51,292 nucleotides of DNA from contig DRHF01000376.1 in assembly GCA_011049715.1 (NCBI GenBank), forward strand, positions 1 to 51,292, read 5' to 3'. The translations under genes were made by a program, and so were the position numbers. The stretch is from Desulfobacterales bacterium (lineage in GTDB: Bacteria; Desulfobacterota; Desulfobacteria; Desulfobacterales; UBA2156). This document shows positions 34,901 to 44,400 of the stretch, piece after piece; positions within the stretch are counted from its first letter, which is position 1, and every line of letters begins with the position of its first letter. The notes under the pieces were generated by a model. That model was not told the origin of the DNA, did no database searches, and saw only the letters and a program-made list of their open reading frames with translations.

Positions 34901-35105
34901 GGCGCTCGTTCCCCTGGCAACGGGAATGGGGGAAGGGGGAGAAGCCCAGGCGCCCATGGCCCGGGCGGTGATCGGTGGTTTGATGAGCTCAACACTTATC
35001 ACGCTGATTGTCATTCCCACCATTTATTCTGTTTTTGCTCGAAAATCAGAGAAAGTAGAACAAACGAGGACGAAAGTGCATACCGTAGAGGGAATTGCCA
35101 CTTGA
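31992..35105 (+). CDS. RND efflux inner-membrane permease (AcrB/MexB superfamily)
   Basis: 1037 residues, the usual RND length. TM1 follows the N-terminal FAVNRPVSVVMAVLIVLIVG; large periplasmic loops lie at about 35-330 and 560-870. TM4 carries GIGMLVDSAIVVLENI, with one Asp where AcrB has two. TM10 reads GGIVVNNAILLVDHINLLRR, with Asn in place of the AcrB Lys, a pattern seen in a subfamily of these pumps. It exports small hydrophobic or amphipathic compounds using the proton gradient. It overlaps the adaptor by 4 bp and the TolC-like gene by 4 bp. Substrate not predictable. Confidence 0.96.
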   Translation: MKISKFAVNRPVSVVMAVLIVLIVGGVSLSRLSIDLMPDITYPTLSITTIYENASPEEIEELVTRPIEEAMSAVPGVEEVTTVSGEGISRARVSFSWGTDLDEAVNEIRERLDRVIPRLPDDVERPAIRKYDLASFPILILGAASNLDPIQMRQIIDDQVKYRIERIPGVAALDIRGGLHREIIVGLHPDRIKALGIPLDQILSRIKSENVNIPAGILERGKLEVMIRVPGVYANLDELRHTVVAMRDGVPIQVKDIATIEDSYEKVNRIVRINGKPGFRLAVNKQSGTNTVEVARKVLREIERVNQDIPQIQITTIIDTSDYIERSITNVGAVMLYGGILAISLLMIFLRSIRSTAVIATAIPISIIATFVLMYFGGFTLNIMTLGGLALGIGMLVDSAIVVLENIFRHRECGVESKLAAIAGSEEVTAAIIASTLTTLVVFLPLVFVRGMSGVMFKQLAIVVSFSLACSLVVALSLIPMLSARILGPVVQTGYSKSGKPSRASRFFKGLEDSYCQLLRSALNHRLLVIFSTALALAGSLWLIPLIGVELMPDTDQNEVRIYGEMGVGTRVEVVNEVFKKIEAIVKQEVPETKSTVAYLGGTSWRTAGSHTGQLRIALKPKNERTRSSEQIAAVLRRKLLGIPGVKIRTRPGRGLFLLRMGTHGSERIQVEIRGYDLETAEVLARRVQSVVDPVNGVTDSKISIDSGRPEEIILIDRQKAADMKLSVSQISDMLKTIISGTRASNFREAGDEIAIMVKLKDAEQMDLRDILDLTINNRDGNPVVLRNLVRIEQQTGPVTIERKNQERYVVVTANISGRDMGSILSDIREGLRSIPVPKDFSIVFGGDYGEQQKAFRELLLSFILALILVYMVMASLYESLRDPFVVMFSVPLAAIGVIVMLFLSGTTFNVQSYIGCIVLGGIVVNNAILLVDHINLLRRRDKMPLQQAIEEGGRRRLRPILMTALTTMLALVPLATGMGEGGEAQAPMARAVIGGLMSSTLITLIVIPTIYSVFARKSEKVEQTRTKVHTVEGIAT

Positions 35106-36748
35106 TTTTACATCGGGTGTTTCACAAACAAATTGTTGCGCTGCCGCTGGTTGGACTGGGGCTGCTGATCGGTTCCTGTGTGGTTTTTGAAAAAGATGAG
35201 GTCCATATTGAAACGGTTGGCAAAGAGATTGGGAAAAAGAGCAATGTAACGCCGGTTGAACCCAAATCGGGCGCCGCCGACCCCTCCAAATCGGGTCCAC
35301 CCCATCAAGGCCCGATCCGCATAATTATCCAAGAAGCTGTATTGACGGCCTTGGAGAATAACCGATCGTTGCTTGTGGAACGATTAAATCCTTCCATCCA
35401 ACAAACCGCTGAGGAACAGGAACAGGCGGTGTTCGACCCGGTATTTGATGCCGAGGTATCCGCAGGACGGATCGATGCCCAAAGGCTGGCCAGGTCCGGT
35501 GATGCAACCGAAAGCGTCATCACCGATACCTATGAAGGGGATCTGTCGCTCAGTCAGTTTTTTTCCACCGGAACCACGGTTGAAGTGACGGGTACGACCC
35601 AAACAACCGAATCCTCCCTGTACGTTGATCCTTTTTCATCCACCCGCGCCGGGTTGACGGTCACCCAGGCGCTTTTGAGGGGACAGGGTGCGGATGTGAA
35701 CCTGGCCAGGCTCCGGCAAGCCCGTTTGGAAACGCGCATATCAAACTATGAATTACGCGGCTTTACCGAGAGCCTGGTGGCAGAGGTGGAGACCACCTAC
35801 TGGGACTATGCTCTTGCCCGGCGCCGAATAGGGATTTTTAAAGAATCGTTGAAGCTGGCTGAGCAGCAGCTCAGGGAAACCGAAGAGATAATCGCTGTGG
35901 GGAAGTTGGCGGAAGCAGAGATGGCCGCGGTTCAGGCCGAAGTTGCCCTCCAGCGGCAAGGACTGATCAATGCCCGGAGCAGCATGCAATCCATTCGTCT
36001 TCGATTGCTTCGCCTTCTGAACCCGCCGGGAAACAATTTGTGGAACCGGGAGATCATCCTACTCCATGAACCGATATTACCTGAAGTAAAACTGGATGAT
36101 GTGGAAGCACATGTTTCCCTGGCCCTGAATATGCGCCCGGATTTAAACCAGGCACGATTGGGTATTCAACAGGGAGAACTCGAGGTTACGCGGACCAAAA
36201 ACGGGCTTCTTCCGGTTATGGACCTGTTTGTCCGGCTGGGAAAAACCGGTTATGCCGACTCCTTTTCAGACTCGCTCACCGATATAACCGGTGACAGTTA
36301 TGATGTATCGGGGGGTATTAGTTTTCAGTATCCGTTTCGAAACCGGGATGCAAAGGCACAACAGGAGCGGGCCCTGCTTCAACGGGACCAGGCAGAAAAG
36401 GCGCTGGACAACCTCGAACAACTGGCTGAAGTCGATGTTCGGGGTGCATACATCGAGGTCAACCGCGCCAAAGAGCAGATCGATGCATCGGCCGCCACGC
36501 GAAAGTTTCAAGAAGAAAAGCTTCGAATAGAAACCGAAAAATTCCGGGTAGGACGGTCGACCAGCTTCCTGGTGGCCCAGGCCCAGGGGGATCTCCTGGT
36601 CAGCAAAATCCTCGAAGTTCAGGCCGTGGCCGATTACCTGAAGGCGCTGATCGGCCTATACCGCCAGGAAGGGTCCTTGTTGGAACGCCGTGGGATTTCC
36701 GCCCCCGGCAGCAGGCCGGTGGTGCTTTCCAAAAAAAACAACCCGTAG
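35102..36748 (+). CDS. TolC-family outer membrane efflux lipoprotein
   Basis: 548 residues. Start TTG overlaps the permease stop (TTGA). The N-terminus has a hydrophobic segment ending in LLIGSC, a probable lipobox, so the mature protein would be a lipoprotein. After a Pro/Ser-rich linker, two OEP repeats follow: a first with SQFFSTGTTVEVTGT and QALLRGQGADVNLARL, and a second from about residue 320 with VSLALNMRPDLNQARLGIQ and a coiled coil of AQQERALLQRDQAEKALDNL type. It completes the tripartite pump. Confidence 0.93.
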   Translation: MILHRVFHKQIVALPLVGLGLLIGSCVVFEKDEVHIETVGKEIGKKSNVTPVEPKSGAADPSKSGPPHQGPIRIIIQEAVLTALENNRSLLVERLNPSIQQTAEEQEQAVFDPVFDAEVSAGRIDAQRLARSGDATESVITDTYEGDLSLSQFFSTGTTVEVTGTTQTTESSLYVDPFSSTRAGLTVTQALLRGQGADVNLARLRQARLETRISNYELRGFTESLVAEVETTYWDYALARRRIGIFKESLKLAEQQLRETEEIIAVGKLAEAEMAAVQAEVALQRQGLINARSSMQSIRLRLLRLLNPPGNNLWNREIILLHEPILPEVKLDDVEAHVSLALNMRPDLNQARLGIQQGELEVTRTKNGLLPVMDLFVRLGKTGYADSFSDSLTDITGDSYDVSGGISFQYPFRNRDAKAQQERALLQRDQAEKALDNLEQLAEVDVRGAYIEVNRAKEQIDASAATRKFQEEKLRIETEKFRVGRSTSFLVAQAQGDLLVSKILEVQAVADYLKALIGLYRQEGSLLERRGISAPGSRPVVLSKKNNP

Positions 36749-36813
36749 AATAGATCCGGTCCGGAGCATCGCCTTCGGCGTGAGGCGAAAGTCTTTTCAA
36801 TTCTGACAGCAAA

Positions 36814-37518
36814 GTGAATAATAATTTGGATAAAAGAAAACTCCGTGTGGATGCCGTGATATTCGATCTTGATGGAACCCTTATCGATTCGACGGACATC
36901 TATTTTAAAATTATCAGGATCGTATTTGAACAGCTCGGCCTCCCGGCGATTTCAAAAACAGCCTTCCTGTATGCCATCAAAGACGGCGGGTTTGACTGGA
37001 ATTTTGTTTTGCCAAATGAGATGAAAAAACAAAAGAAAGAAATTACCATCAAGGCCCGGGAGATGATCATGGATATTTATCCGGATATATTCCAAAGGGA
37101 GGTAAAACTGATTTTGGGAGCCGATGACCTTTTAAAAGAATTATCAGCGGGCGGTATAAGGATCGGCATGGTGACCTCCACACCGATGAAGGACATGGAG
37201 ATCAAATTATATCCGTTGAAAGCCTCCGATGTGGTAGAGCTGTTTGAGGTGATTATCACTTCGGATGATGCCCCCAGAATGAAGCCGGCGGCCGACCCTC
37301 TGATTGAATGCATGAAAAGATTGGGCATTACCATGGGCAAAAGTGTCTATGTGGGGGATATGCGTGTCGATATCAGAGCGGCAAAAGCAGCAGGGATGAA
37401 AACCATCAGCGTCCTGACCGGATTTGAGGACTATGAGACCCTGAAAACCGAACATCCGGACATGATTATCGATAGTGTCGCTGATCTTCGGGGCACCATC
37501 CACATCACCTCTCCATAA
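36814..37518 (+). CDS. HAD-superfamily phosphatase (Gph/PGMB-like)
   Basis: 234 residues. Motif I is FDLDGTLIDS (the first Asp is the nucleophile), motif II is MVTSTP, the motif III Lys is in PRMKPAADPL, and motif IV is YVGDMRVDIRAAKAAG. A helical cap lies between motifs I and II. This is the phosphoglycolate phosphatase-like branch; the substrate is uncertain. The start is GTG at 36814 without a good ribosome binding site. It ends 10 bp from the convergent isomerase gene, with no obvious terminator between. Confidence 0.9.
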   Translation: MNNNLDKRKLRVDAVIFDLDGTLIDSTDIYFKIIRIVFEQLGLPAISKTAFLYAIKDGGFDWNFVLPNEMKKQKKEITIKAREMIMDIYPDIFQREVKLILGADDLLKELSAGGIRIGMVTSTPMKDMEIKLYPLKASDVVELFEVIITSDDAPRMKPAADPLIECMKRLGITMGKSVYVGDMRVDIRAAKAAGMKTISVLTGFEDYETLKTEHPDMIIDSVADLRGTIHITSP

Positions 37519-37528
37519 ATTTTATACT

Positions 37529-38326
37529 TTAGTCTTGCGCCAACATGGCGGAAAATTTCCGTCTGCTTATCTCTAGATAATCCCGATCCCCTGAAAAAAT
37601 CTCAAAGGTTACCGTGTCTTCGTATCCGATTTTTTTCAGCGCCTTAACCACCTTCGAAAAATCGATCGTCCCTACCCCGATGGGTAGATGTTGGTCTTCT
37701 TTTCCGAAGTTATCGCTGGCATGGATATGGCCGATACGGCTGTGAAACTTCTCAATAAACCGGAAAACCCTGTCGCCTCTTTTGCTCCCAATATTCGCAT
37801 GTCCGATATCCAGCACCAGTTTGAAGGATGGAAGCCGTTCAAAAATCTCAACAAAATCTTCCGGATACACAAAAGAAGGATATTTGGGAAACATGTTCTC
37901 AAGGCATATGTCCATGCCGAGTCGTTCCGCCTTTTCTGCAACAGCGTCGAGACTCTCCATCGCATATTTTTTTGCCTGTTCCTTTACAAAAAACCCCATT
38001 CCGCCAATATGACCCGGATGAAGGACCGCCTTGAGGGAATCAAGCTCAGCAGCCACCTCCAGCGACATCAATATTTCCTTTAAAGAGGCCGCTCTGATGC
38101 CGTCGGTGAGATCGGCTGTTGAAACAAAGGTGGGTAGATGGCAAATGAGATCCATTTTATGACCATTTAGCGCACGGATTATCTCCTTTTTCTGTTGCCG
38201 AACATCTTTATGGTGCGCCTTCGGGGGATCCATAGTCAACTCCAGATAGTCAAACCCCCGTGCTGCAATCTCCTCCAGCTCGTTCAGTACCGGTTTGACC
38301 GGAAAATTCATGGCGCCGTATTGCAT
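37529..38326 (-). CDS. Sugar phosphate isomerase/epimerase-like TIM-barrel protein
   Basis: 265 residues of the AP endonuclease 2/xylose isomerase-like barrel. Metal-binding-type residues appear in LELTMDPP, ICHLPTFV, LHPGHIGG, ICLENMFPKYPS, LVLDIGHANI, IGHIHASDN and VTFEIFSGD. The pattern of His/Glu/Asp at strand ends fits IolE/endonuclease IV-like enzymes. Either a sugar epimerase or a phosphoesterase is possible. GGAGG lies about 10 nt before the ATG. No pathway partner is adjacent. Confidence 0.87.
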   Translation of the reverse strand: MQYGAMNFPVKPVLNELEEIAARGFDYLELTMDPPKAHHKDVRQQKKEIIRALNGHKMDLICHLPTFVSTADLTDGIRAASLKEILMSLEVAAELDSLKAVLHPGHIGGMGFFVKEQAKKYAMESLDAVAEKAERLGMDICLENMFPKYPSFVYPEDFVEIFERLPSFKLVLDIGHANIGSKRGDRVFRFIEKFHSRIGHIHASDNFGKEDQHLPIGVGTIDFSKVVKALKKIGYEDTVTFEIFSGDRDYLEISRRKFSAMLAQD

Positions 38327-38461
38327 GGGAATGCTGCCTCCTTTTGGTTCACCCCATCCATATCACATCCTGTAGCTGAAACAAAGCGGACCTTTCTCAG
38401 AAATCACCATATCAGATATGGGTCCCCTGCCCTTCACAGCCGGTGAAAATATATATACTTC

Positions 38462-38511
38462 ACATTAATGTTTACATTTGCATTGACATTTATATTTTTG
38501 TGTGTTATTTT
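38462..38511 (+). promoter_or_regulatory. Promoter and palindromic operator candidate of lexA cassette
   Basis: TTGACA (38483-38488), 17-bp spacer and TATTTT (38506-38511) make a near-consensus sigma-70 promoter about 150 bp before the lexA-like gene. A perfect palindrome ACATTAATGT (38462-38471) and a repeated ACATT word lie just upstream of the -35. Autoregulation by the LexA-like repressor would be expected, but the palindrome is not the E. coli (CTGT-N8-ACAG) box. The remainder of 38327-38663 shows no gene. Confidence 0.5.
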
Positions 38512-38663
38512 GAAATACAACAGCGATCAAATAAATGTATCCATATCGTTATAAATATAAAGTGTTAGATGAATAAAATTGATTTAACTCATTGTATTTT
38601 ATCTTTTTTACAAAATAACTCATCGAATGGATGGATCAAAGAACCGGAACGGAGACAAATCCG

Positions 38664-39302
38664 ATGCAGCCTGATTTAACACCAAAACAGGAGCGACTTT
38701 TAAGCTATTTGAAACGCGAGATTACACAAATCGGAAAGGCGCCCAGCCTGCGCCGGGCAGCCGCTGATATGGGTGTGAGTCACGCGGCGATATCACAGCT
38801 GATAAAAACACTTGAGCAAAAAGGGTTTATCAAACGCGAGGGACGTTACAGCCGCACCATCCATCTGCTCAACCGCATCCGGGAAACCGCGGGTATCATG
38901 CGCTGGCTGCAAGTGCCGATCGTCGGAAGTATCGCTGCCGGTTTGCCCTTATATGCCCAGCAGGAGTGGGACGGTAGTGTGATAGTGGATGCAGCCAGAT
39001 ACCACGGTTCGAATCTGTTCGCCCTCAAAGTAAAGGGTGACTCGATGCGGGATGCGGCAATCGTGGATGGGGACCTGGTCATTTGTGAACCCCGACAATA
39101 CGCGGAAAACGGCGAGATCGTCGTTGCGTTGATCCAGCAGGAAGAAGCCACGGTCAAGCGGTTTTTCCGCCGGGAAAAACTGATTGAGCTTCGCCCTGAA
39201 AACCCGGCCTACAGATCGGCGACATATGCGTTTAACGAAGTCCTGATCCAAGGGAAGGTGATCGGTCTTTGCAGGGGACCGGAAGTGATGGATAGGTTTT
39301 AG
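38664..39302 (+). CDS. lexA: LexA-family SOS repressor
   Basis: 212 residues. The N-terminal winged helix reads LTPKQERLLSYLKREI, SLRRAAADMGVSHAAISQLI and a wing at GFIKREGRYSR. The C-terminal S24 protease domain has the cleavage site Ala92-Gly93 in GSIAAGLPL, Ser127 in KGDSMRDA and Lys165 in EEATVKRFF. All parts for RecA-stimulated self-cleavage are present. The ATG at 38664 has GGAG upstream; an in-frame ATG at 38631 would add 11 residues. It heads a unit with DUF72, ImuB-like and DnaE2 genes, so it probably controls that mutagenesis cassette. Confidence 0.93.
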   Translation: MQPDLTPKQERLLSYLKREITQIGKAPSLRRAAADMGVSHAAISQLIKTLEQKGFIKREGRYSRTIHLLNRIRETAGIMRWLQVPIVGSIAAGLPLYAQQEWDGSVIVDAARYHGSNLFALKVKGDSMRDAAIVDGDLVICEPRQYAENGEIVVALIQQEEATVKRFFRREKLIELRPENPAYRSATYAFNEVLIQGKVIGLCRGPEVMDRF

Positions 39303-39304
39303 TA

Positions 39305-40159
39305 ATGATCGATGCAACACAGCAAGCAGCAAGAGGCCCCGACGTCTGCCGTCTGTTTGTCGGCACAAGCGGCTATTCCTATACCGAGTGGGTTGATGCC
39401 GGTTTTTATCCGCCCGATACAAAGTCCGGCCGGATGTTGCCGCTGTATGCTCGGCATTTCCCGATTACCGAACTCAACTACACCTGGTACCAGATGCCCC
39501 GGGCCGATGCAATTGAGCGCCAGCGTCAACTGGTCCCACCGGAATTTTTGTTTGCCGCCAAGTTGACTCGAAACCTCACCCATGAAATCGATCCGGAGCA
39601 GTGGCCCGTCCATGCGGATCATTACCGAAATGGTGTGACACCACTGTTGCAGACCGATCAACTGGTGGCCGTGTTGATCCAGCTTCCCCCTTCGTTTTCC
39701 CGTACACCGAACAATCGAAAGTATCTGGCCGCCCTGATCGACAAACTCCACGGCCTTCCCCTGGCAATAGAGTTTCGCCATCGATCCTGGGCGAACGATC
39801 ACGTGTTCGCCGAGCTGGAACGCCGTCGGGTGACGCTGGTCGCCGTAGACGAACCCAACCTGCCGGGTCTCTTTCCTGCCCTGGATGTGGTGACCAACCC
39901 GAACCTCTTTTATGCCCGTTTTCACGGTCGCAATGCCAAAGGCTGGCGTTCGGGAAAAATGCAGCACCAGTTTGACTACAACTACTCCGATGCTGAATTG
40001 AGCAGTTGGGTCGAAGAAAAAATTGTACACATGGGCAAACGGGCCCGCCGGGGGGTTCTTTTTTTCAACAATCATGTCCGTGCCCAGGCACCGGAAAACG
40101 CCCGGAGAATGACCGGCCTGCTCAAAGAACAGGGTCTGACGGTGGTTGAACTCCAATGA
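39305..40159 (+). CDS. DUF72 family protein
   Basis: 284 residues of the DUF72 (YecE-like) TIM-barrel-type family. It has VGTSGYSYTEWVDAGFYP at the start, LNYTWYQMP, FLFAAKLTRNLTH, LPLAIEFRHRSW, VAVDEPNLPG, ARFHGRNAKGW and VLFFNNHVRAQAPENARRM. The biochemical role of the family is not established. It starts 2 bp after the lexA stop and precedes the ImuB-like gene by 66 bp, so it is most likely part of the damage-induced operon. A metal- or nucleic-acid-related role is only a guess. Confidence 0.9.
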   Translation: MIDATQQAARGPDVCRLFVGTSGYSYTEWVDAGFYPPDTKSGRMLPLYARHFPITELNYTWYQMPRADAIERQRQLVPPEFLFAAKLTRNLTHEIDPEQWPVHADHYRNGVTPLLQTDQLVAVLIQLPPSFSRTPNNRKYLAALIDKLHGLPLAIEFRHRSWANDHVFAELERRRVTLVAVDEPNLPGLFPALDVVTNPNLFYARFHGRNAKGWRSGKMQHQFDYNYSDAELSSWVEEKIVHMGKRARRGVLFFNNHVRAQAPENARRMTGLLKEQGLTVVELQ

Positions 40160-40225
40160 TACAAAAATCGAGGTCGAAAATCCGCCCTGGTGGGATGTCC
40201 CAGCTCCGCGGTGTCGGGAGAGAAT

Positions 40226-41401
40226 ATGCGTGAACGATCCATCATCCATTTAAATGTGGCTGATTTCGCGGTAGCGGTTGAACGGGTTGTGGACAGCCGG
40301 CTGCGAAAGCGGCCGGTCATTATCGCCCCTGAAGGCGCAACACGGGCAGCGGTGTATGATATGAGCGATGAAGCATACCAGAACGGTGTGCGAAAAGGCA
40401 TGGCTTTGCGACGGGCCCTGCGCTATTGCCGGGATGCTGCTGTGTTGTCACCCCACCCCGACCGTTATGAACGGTCGATGACAGCGCTTCTAAAACACGC
40501 CCTCCCCTTTTCACCGTTTATCGAGATGACCGACCACAACGGGCATCTGTTTGTCGATGCCACCGGAACCGGGAAATTATTCGGCCCACCGCCGGACGTG
40601 GCCTGGCGTATCCGAAAAATCATACGGGCCGAGATGGGGTTAGACCCGATCTGGTCTGTTGCGCCCAATAAGCTGGTAGCCAAGGTTGCCACCCGCGTCG
40701 TCAAACCGACCGGTGAATATATTGTTCGTGCAGGTGATGAAGAGGCTTTCCTGGGCCCCTTGCCGATTCACCTCATCCCTGGAATAGAACAAAATGACCT
40801 GAAGTGTTTTTATGAATTCAATCTGGCCCGGGCCTGCCAGGTGGCGCGCCTTTCGATGGCGCAACTCGATGTTGTGTTCGGGAGACGGAGCCAGGACCTG
40901 TATGCCGCCGTCCGTGGCATCGATCCGTCTCCGGTCCTTTCCGTCGGGCAAAAGCGGCCGCTGGTAAGGGCTGATCATGAATTTGGAAATGATACCAATG
41001 ATGTGACTGTGGTAAAAGGCGCATTATACCGATTGATCGAACGGACTGGAGCAGATCTGCGCAAACGGCGCACAGCGGCGAGGCGGGTTGGGATCATCCT
41101 CGACTATTCCGACGGCAGCCGGATCATCCGTCAGGCAACTGCCAACCCGGCAACCGCCAATGATTTTTTTCTGTTTGCCGTGGCAAAGCTGGCCCTTAAG
41201 CGTGCCTGGACACGCCGTGTCCGCATTCGGCATCTACGGCTTGTTTGCGATCGTCTAACCTATCCACCTGCCCAGCTAACGCTCTTTTCCGAATACGAAA
41301 AAGAAAAAAAAATCAGGGACAACCTGGTCAGTACCCTTGACTTGATCCGCCGCCGGTTTGGTTCAAGCGCCATCCGTGTGGGACAAACCCTGGCGGCATA
41401 A
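40226..41401 (+). CDS. imuB: ImuB-like, catalytically degenerate Y-family polymerase
   Basis: 391 residues. The palm motif that should read HiDmDaF is HLNVADF, with the two metal-binding acidic residues replaced by Asn10 and Ala12. The S-x-DE site is replaced by an ImuB-type GHLFVDATGTGKLFG. RKRPVIIAP and an HhH-like IPGIEQNDL region follow, and a little-finger part. Near the C-terminus PAQLTLF is a good beta-clamp binding motif (QLxLF). The protein should therefore be an adapter, not a polymerase, recruiting DnaE2 to the clamp. The start at 40226 has GGGAG 5 nt upstream; an in-frame start at 40190 is less likely. Confidence 0.85.
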   Translation: MRERSIIHLNVADFAVAVERVVDSRLRKRPVIIAPEGATRAAVYDMSDEAYQNGVRKGMALRRALRYCRDAAVLSPHPDRYERSMTALLKHALPFSPFIEMTDHNGHLFVDATGTGKLFGPPPDVAWRIRKIIRAEMGLDPIWSVAPNKLVAKVATRVVKPTGEYIVRAGDEEAFLGPLPIHLIPGIEQNDLKCFYEFNLARACQVARLSMAQLDVVFGRRSQDLYAAVRGIDPSPVLSVGQKRPLVRADHEFGNDTNDVTVVKGALYRLIERTGADLRKRRTAARRVGIILDYSDGSRIIRQATANPATANDFFLFAVAKLALKRAWTRRVRIRHLRLVCDRLTYPPAQLTLFSEYEKEKKIRDNLVSTLDLIRRRFGSSAIRVGQTLAA

Positions 41402-41431
41402 GAAAGCCTTTATCCGGACACACGATGTGTC

Positions 41432-44400
41432 ATGATTCCTTTAACCGTCCGCTCATACTACTCCCTCATGTGGGGCACAAGTTCACCGGAAATGATTTGC
41501 CGGGCCGCAAAACAGCGGGGATACAACCGGCTGGCCCTTACGGACACGGACAACCTTTACGGCCTGTGGCCCTTTTTGAAAAGCTGCGAACGCGAGGGGA
41601 TCACACCGATCATCGGTGCGGAGTTGACAGACCCCCTCTCGGGCCACCGGGCCGTCTGCCTGGTTGAAAACGACGAGGGCTATCGCAATCTCTGCCGGCT
41701 GATCACCCACCGCCATTCAGATGACCGGTTTGATTTGAAGACAGCCATCCCAGCCCACGCCAAAGGACTTATTGTCATGGCCCTCTCCCCTGAATTTTTA
41801 TTGGATTGGCATGGGGCCGGCGTGACGGTGGCGGCGGCTGTTCCTCGCAAACCAGGCGGAACCGCCCTTCGACTGCGCCGGGTATCTCAATACCTCGGCA
41901 TACCCATGGTTGCCACGCCATCCAGTTTTTTCCTCAACCCGGATGATTTTGGAATCCACCGGATCCTGCGGGCGATCAGCCTGAACACATCCCTTTCCCG
42001 ATTGACCCAAAAAGATGTCGCACCTTCCGATGCATACCTTGCGCCGGCATCAGTCTATGCCCATCGCTTTGATATCTGGCCGGATGTGCTTCGATCCACC
42101 GAAGCCGTTGCCGAACGCCTGGTCTTTACCGGTCCACAACATGATCTGGTTCTTCCGCCCTGGACCAACGGATCGGGTCAATCTGTCGAGCATCTTTTGC
42201 GTAGCGCCGCCTATGCAGGGGCATGCCGGCGCTACGGAAACGACCTGCCGGAAACCGTTGTCGACCGGATGGAGTATGAGCTGCGTATCATCGAGAAAAT
42301 GAATTTTTCTTCGTACTTTCTCGTGGTTCAGGACATCGTATCCCGAAGCCCTCGAATTTGCGGTCGCGGAAGCGGTGCCGCATCACTGGTGGCTTACAGC
42401 TTAGGTATCACCAATGTCTGCCCGATCAAACACAATCTCTATTTTGACCGGTTTCTGAATCCGGGACGAACGGACCCGCCTGATATCGACGTCGATTTTG
42501 CATGGGATGAACGGGATGATGTGCTCAATTCCGTATTAAAACAGTTTAAAGGACACGCTGCCCTGGTCAGCAACCATGTGGCCTTTCAACCCCGCATGGC
42601 CATACGGGAAACCGCCAAGGTCTTCGGGCTCACCGATAGAGAGATCGGCCAGGTATCCAAACGTATTCCCTGGCTCTGGCGATCGGCCGAGGCCGATGAT
42701 GACCTGCTCACCCGGCTCCGCCGGTTACCGGAGCTTGACGAGCTCGATTTCCCCGAGCCCTGGCCACAGATCATCCGCATTGCCCAGCGGCTTATCGGGA
42801 TTCCGCGCTATCTTTCGGTTCACCCCGGAGGGATAGTGATCACACCAAATCCCATTGATGAATACGTCCCAATCGAACCGGCCCCCAAGGGGGTGCCGAT
42901 TATCCAGTGGGAAAAGGACGGCACGGAAGACGCCGGGCTGGTCAAAATTGATCTCCTGGGCAACCGCTCCCTAGGCGTTATCCGCGATGCGATCTCAAAT
43001 CTTTCCAACAACGGCATCGTCTTTGATGAAAACAACTGGGAACCGGAAGAGGATCTTGACACCCAGATAAATGTAGCCAAAGGCAATACCATGGGATGCT
43101 TCTATATCGAAAGCCCTGCCACACGGCTTTTGCAGAAAAAAGCAAAGGTCGGCGATTTTGAGCATCTGGTGATCCACAGCAGCATTATCCGCCCTGCAGC
43201 CAATGAATTTATCCGTGAATATGTCCGACGGCTCCATGGTGGCCATTGGGAACCAATTCATCCTCTGCTCGAAGATGTACTCGATGAAACATACGGAATC
43301 ATGGTCTATCAAGAGGATGTTTCCAAAACCGCTGTTGCGCTGGCGGGGTTTTCGCATGCAGATGCAGACGGTCTACGCAAGATCATGTCCAAGAAAGACA
43401 AGGCCGGAAAGCTGCGGGACTTCAAAGAACGTTTTACTGCAGGCGCACGGTCGCAGGGGGTCTGCGATAAGCAGATTAAAGCGATCTGGAACATGATGAT
43501 GAGTTTTGAAGGGTATTCCTTCTGCAAACCCCACAGTGCCAGTTATGCCCGTGTCTCTTTCCAGGCGGCCTACCTGAAGACCCATTATCCGGCAGAATTT
43601 ATGGCAGCGGTGATCAGCAACCAAGGGGGATTTTACAGTACCTTTGCATACGTATCGGAAGCCCGGCGCATGGGTGTAAAAATCCTGCCGCCTGATGTCA
43701 ACGAAAGCGATATCCGCTGGAAGGGAAATTCCGGTGTTATTCGGGTGGGGCTGTTGTCCATCAAACATGCGGGTACCGAGACGCAACAGCGCATCGTCAA
43801 ACAGCGGGAACCCGAGCCCTATTCCAGCATGACCGATTTTCTTAAACAGGTTCAACCGGACGATACCGAAGCTCGCTCGTTGATTTATGCCGGTGCATTT
43901 GACGCGCTCCATCCAAAAGAAAATCGTGCTGAACTGCTGTGGGAGCTGGCCTGCTGGCAAAAAACTAGATCAGTTCGGTCCAAGAAAACAGATTTGTTCG
44001 ACATTGGGCCGGATAGGGATAAACCGACACTTCCGCCTGAGAGCGAACTTAAACGTCTGAGACAAGAATTTGCAGTACTCGGTTTTTTGTGCGACCGGCA
44101 TCCCATGACCCTCTATGCCGATCAGTTGAAAGGAAAGGGGATCGTCAACGCCAGAGACTTGTCCCGCTTGGTGGGCAGACATGTCAAGGTGGCCGGTCTG
44201 TTGATCACCGGCAAAGTGGTACGCACCAAACACGGCGATCCGATGGAGTTTCTGACCTTTGAGGATGAGACCGGTCTGATTGAAGCCACTTTTTTTCCAA
44301 AGACCTATCACCGCTTTTGCAGCATGCTGGACAAGAGCCGTCCCTTTATTCTCCATGGAAAGGTAGAAGCGGATTTCGGGGCAATCACGCTGACAGTAAA

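Noticed and set aside
39299..40249. 316-codon open frame on the minus strand
   Set aside because: It lies exactly antisense to the DUF72 gene, which has clear family motifs and fits the operon; no family features are seen in the antisense product.
40226..41401. Active DinB-type DNA polymerase IV
   Set aside because: Both metal-binding acidic residues of motif I are replaced (Asn10, Ala12) and the S-x-DE motif is missing; ImuB-like adapter fits better.
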